Part shown: one piece after another, positions 61,500-64,000 of the stretch
How positions within the stretch are numbered: position 1 is the first letter of the stretch
Layout: each line of letters opens with the position of its first letter
NCBI GenBank assembly: GCA_945833775.1
Contig: CAMAGI010000002.1
Coordinates: 1-64,000 of the forward strand
DNA from: an uncultured Lachnospiraceae bacterium
GTDB lineage: Bacteria; Bacillota; Clostridia; Lachnospirales; Lachnospiraceae
Length of the DNA: 64,000 bases
Reading direction: 5' to 3'
Made by a program: the position numbers and the translations under genes
The notes under the pieces: model-generated
What the model was told of the DNA's origin: nothing
The model's input: only the letters and a program-made list of their open reading frames with translations
Database searches by the model: none

Positions 61500-61547
61500 A
61501 GGTTTCCTCATTTCTGCGCTGTTGCTGCGCGTATAAGCTTTTGTCTC

Positions 61548-61576
61548 ATTATAATCTATTGCAAGGTAAATCACAA
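61548..61576 (-). promoter_or_regulatory. Putative DUF1292 promoter TTGTGA-17-TATAAT
   Basis: Minus strand: -35 at 61576-61571, -10 at 61553-61548, 17-nt spacer. Confidence 0.65.
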
Positions 61577-61635
61577 GCGGTTATAATAATTGTGATAATT
61601 GTTTGATAGAAATTCTGAAAAACGGAGGGAATACG

Positions 61636-63516
61636 ATGAATTCAACAGATAGTCAGACACCATATCCCCTGGGCGTTACCACAACCGATTCCGGAATCCG
61701 TTTTTCCTTTGTATCCGAATCCCCGGATTGCGGGATTTTACTGTATGAACGAGCGAGCGGAAGATGTCTTGAAAAGATACCTTTTCAGCCCGGGGAGCGC
61801 ATGGGAAAAGTCTATACAAAGCTCTTGAGTGCAAAACAGCTGCATGGATTGAAGAATACGGAGATTGCATGGCAGTTTTACAGGGAAGAGAAAATTGTAT
61901 GTGATGAGCGGGCGGGTGCATACATCGGCACACTTCCGTACGGAAAACCTCGTTGCAAGGAAAAGGTGCTTGCAGCGTTTCCGCTGACGGAGGATTTTAC
62001 CTGGGAATCGGATAAAAGACCGGGGCTTTCCTATGAAGACTGCATCGTGTACTGCATGCATGTGCGGGGATTTACCAGACACAGTTCCTCCAAGGTCGGA
62101 AAGAAAGGTACCTTTTCGGGAATCATTGAAAAGATTGATTATTTGAAACAAAGCGGTTTTACGACACTGGAACTCCAGCCTGCTTATGAATTCGATGAGT
62201 TGCCGGATGATGGAAGTTGTGCTCCTTCCCGCTTAAACTACTGGGGGTATTGTAAGGGCTTCTATTATGCCCCCAAGGCGGCATATGCGTCAGCGAATGC
62301 GGCAAAGGAAATGAAAGAACTGGTGAAGGCTCTGCATCAAAAAGGAATGGAGTTGATTTTGCAGATGTACTTTCCGGAGGATGTCAATGTGCTTGAGATA
62401 CCCGTGATCCTGCGTTTCTGGGTTTCGGAATATCATGTGGACGGATTTCACTTACTGGGCGCGACACTTCCGGCTGATCTGATCGCCTCGGATCCGGCCC
62501 TCAGCGATACGAAGCTCTGGTATTACCATTTTGACACAACTCATATTTATGGGAAGGGAACAGAGGTAACGGAACGAAATCTTGCCGAATGCAAGGATGA
62601 TTTTCTCTATGCAGCACGGAAATTTCTAAAAGGAGATGAGGGCATACTATCGGATATGCTTTCGCAGATGCGCTTTCAGCCGGATTGCATGGGTCGAATT
62701 CATTATATGACCAATTATAATGGTTTTACACTCTATGATCTGGTATCCTATGACCGCAAACATAATGAAGATAACGGTGAGGAGAATCGGGACGGAAGCG
62801 ACTATAATTTCAGCTGGAACTGTGGAGAAGAGGGAGAGACGAGAAAGAAGAACATTCGGAAGCTGCGTATTCGACAGATCAAGAATGCAATGTGTCTTTT
62901 ATTGCTTTCCCAATCCACTCCGATGGTATTTATGGGAGATGAGTTCGGCAATTCCCAGAAGGGAAACAATAATCCGTACTGTCAGGACAATGGGATTGCA
63001 TGGCTGGACTGGCGCTGCCTGGAGAAGAACAGGGAACTGTATGATTTCTGGTGCGGGTTGACACAATTCCGCAGAGAGCATCCCATTCTACACGGTGCGA
63101 AACAGTTGCGACTGATGGATTATGCGGCATGCGGATATCCGGACCTGTCCTATCATGGTGAGAATGCCTGGCAGCCGGCGCTTGCAGGCTTCGATCGGCA
63201 GATCGGCATTATGTATTGCGGAAAGTACGCCCATATCGATCGCGTGACGGAGGATGATTTCCTCTATATCGCCATCAATATGCATTGGGAGCCCCATGAA
63301 TTGGGGTTGCCCAAACTTCCGAAGGGAATGTGTTGGGAGATAGTCCTGGATACCCTGGAGGATAGGGGAACTTCGGAGTCAAATTTATCCGCCGGCCTGC
63401 ATTTTGAATCATCGACCAGCTCTACCATTGTTGCCGCTCGAAGTATAAAGGTATTAAAGAGTGTTCCCTGCAAGGTCGAAAAAGAAAAAGAGAAAAAGCT
63501 CAGAAAGAAGAGTTGA
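61636..63516 (+). CDS. GlgX/isoamylase-like GH13 protein that appears catalytically inactive
   Basis: GH13_11-like framework (NYNGFTLYDLVSYDRKHNEDNGEENRDGSDYNFSWNCGEEG; TPMVFMGDEFGNSQKGNNNPYCQDN) but catalytic D, E, D and the HD of region IV are replaced. Confidence 0.82.
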   Translation: MNSTDSQTPYPLGVTTTDSGIRFSFVSESPDCGILLYERASGRCLEKIPFQPGERMGKVYTKLLSAKQLHGLKNTEIAWQFYREEKIVCDERAGAYIGTLPYGKPRCKEKVLAAFPLTEDFTWESDKRPGLSYEDCIVYCMHVRGFTRHSSSKVGKKGTFSGIIEKIDYLKQSGFTTLELQPAYEFDELPDDGSCAPSRLNYWGYCKGFYYAPKAAYASANAAKEMKELVKALHQKGMELILQMYFPEDVNVLEIPVILRFWVSEYHVDGFHLLGATLPADLIASDPALSDTKLWYYHFDTTHIYGKGTEVTERNLAECKDDFLYAARKFLKGDEGILSDMLSQMRFQPDCMGRIHYMTNYNGFTLYDLVSYDRKHNEDNGEENRDGSDYNFSWNCGEEGETRKKNIRKLRIRQIKNAMCLLLLSQSTPMVFMGDEFGNSQKGNNNPYCQDNGIAWLDWRCLEKNRELYDFWCGLTQFRREHPILHGAKQLRLMDYAACGYPDLSYHGENAWQPALAGFDRQIGIMYCGKYAHIDRVTEDDFLYIAINMHWEPHELGLPKLPKGMCWEIVLDTLEDRGTSESNLSAGLHFESSTSSTIVAARSIKVLKSVPCKVEKEKEKKLRKKS

Positions 63517-63517
63517 A

Positions 63518-64000
63518 ATGCTGGCAAGGCACTTAAAAACAATCTGTTATCACAAATATCTGGTGGCAAAGGGATGCTTTCGGGTCGGACTTTATAGACA
63601 GGGATTGCTTCATGACCTGTCGAAGTTTAGCCCAACGGAGTTCCTGGTGGGTGTTCGCTACTATCAGGGAAATCGAAGCCCGAACAATGCGGAACGGGAG
63701 GAAAAGGGATATTCCGAGTCCTGGCTGCACCACAAAGGACGCAATAAGCATCATTATGAGTATTGGATTGATTATTCCCTGAAAGATGGTCAAGGCGGAT
63801 GCATGGTTCCGGTTCCCATGCCGGACAAATACATTGCGGAAATGATTATGGATCGCATTGCAGCCAGCAAAGTGTATGAAGGCAGCGCCTATACCGATCG
63901 TTCTCCACTCAATTATTACTACAGAGGAACGGACAGGGCACCGATTCATGAAAAGACCAGAGCAAAATTACTGCATTATCTGAGCCTTCTTGCAAATGAG
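63518..64000 (+). CDS. DUF5662-like protein, 3'-truncated by the window edge
   Basis: ATG 63518 opens a frame with no stop to 64000: MLARHLKTICYHKYLVAKGCFRVGLYRQGLLHDLSKFSPTEF...HHKGRNKHHYEYWIDYS... Confidence 0.8.
   Translation, partial: MLARHLKTICYHKYLVAKGCFRVGLYRQGLLHDLSKFSPTEFLVGVRYYQGNRSPNNAEREEKGYSESWLHHKGRNKHHYEYWIDYSLKDGQGGCMVPVPMPDKYIAEMIMDRIAASKVYEGSAYTDRSPLNYYYRGTDRAPIHEKTRAKLLHYLSLLANE

Noticed and set aside
1-64000. CRISPR array, phage, integrase, transposon, tRNA or rRNA
   Set aside because: None found by eye; the only tandem repeat is the coding NGGN repeat at the left edge.

Overview
This 64-kb window looks like a chromosomal segment of a Gram-positive, spore-forming Firmicute, probably Lachnospiraceae/Clostridia. 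That assignment is an inference from gene content: yqfC/yqfD, ftsK/spoIIIE, rex, fhs/folD, BspA-like LRR proteins and an [FeFe] hydrogenase. Genes are dense and almost all on the + strand; only an ABC-F ATPase and a DUF1292 gene are on the - strand. I saw no rRNA, tRNA, CRISPR array, transposase or prophage. Most of the window is housekeeping: a K+ uptake pair, rex, nnr-alr-mazF, yebC, tepA-ftsK, fhs-folD, an nfnAB-like pair, rlmH, nth, pdp, yqfCD-phoH-(pgpH-like)-ybeY, proB/proA, ppa, gltX and a UvrD-like helicase. The observations I rate most worth a second look are: (1) a small dispersed leader element (hairpin + RGAATGRRG...ATG, with paired in-frame ATGs 12 nt apart) in front of at least five unrelated genes (fhs, nth, a YetA-like gene, an [FeFe] hydrogenase, DUF1292), with apparent compensatory changes in its stems; (2) a near-perfect 30-bp palindrome with core ATTGTATACAAT inside a consensus promoter ahead of a Re-citrate-synthase-like / GntR / isocitrate dehydrogenase module; (3) two apparent pseudoenzymes, a GlgX/isoamylase-like GH13 protein without its catalytic residues and a PgpH-like HD protein with a destroyed HD motif; (4) a hydrogenase gene broken by a 1-nt frameshift in an A-run; and (5) a cytoplasmic DUF1961/GH2/YetA-like carbohydrate cluster. 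All functional names come from reading motifs by eye, with no database searches.
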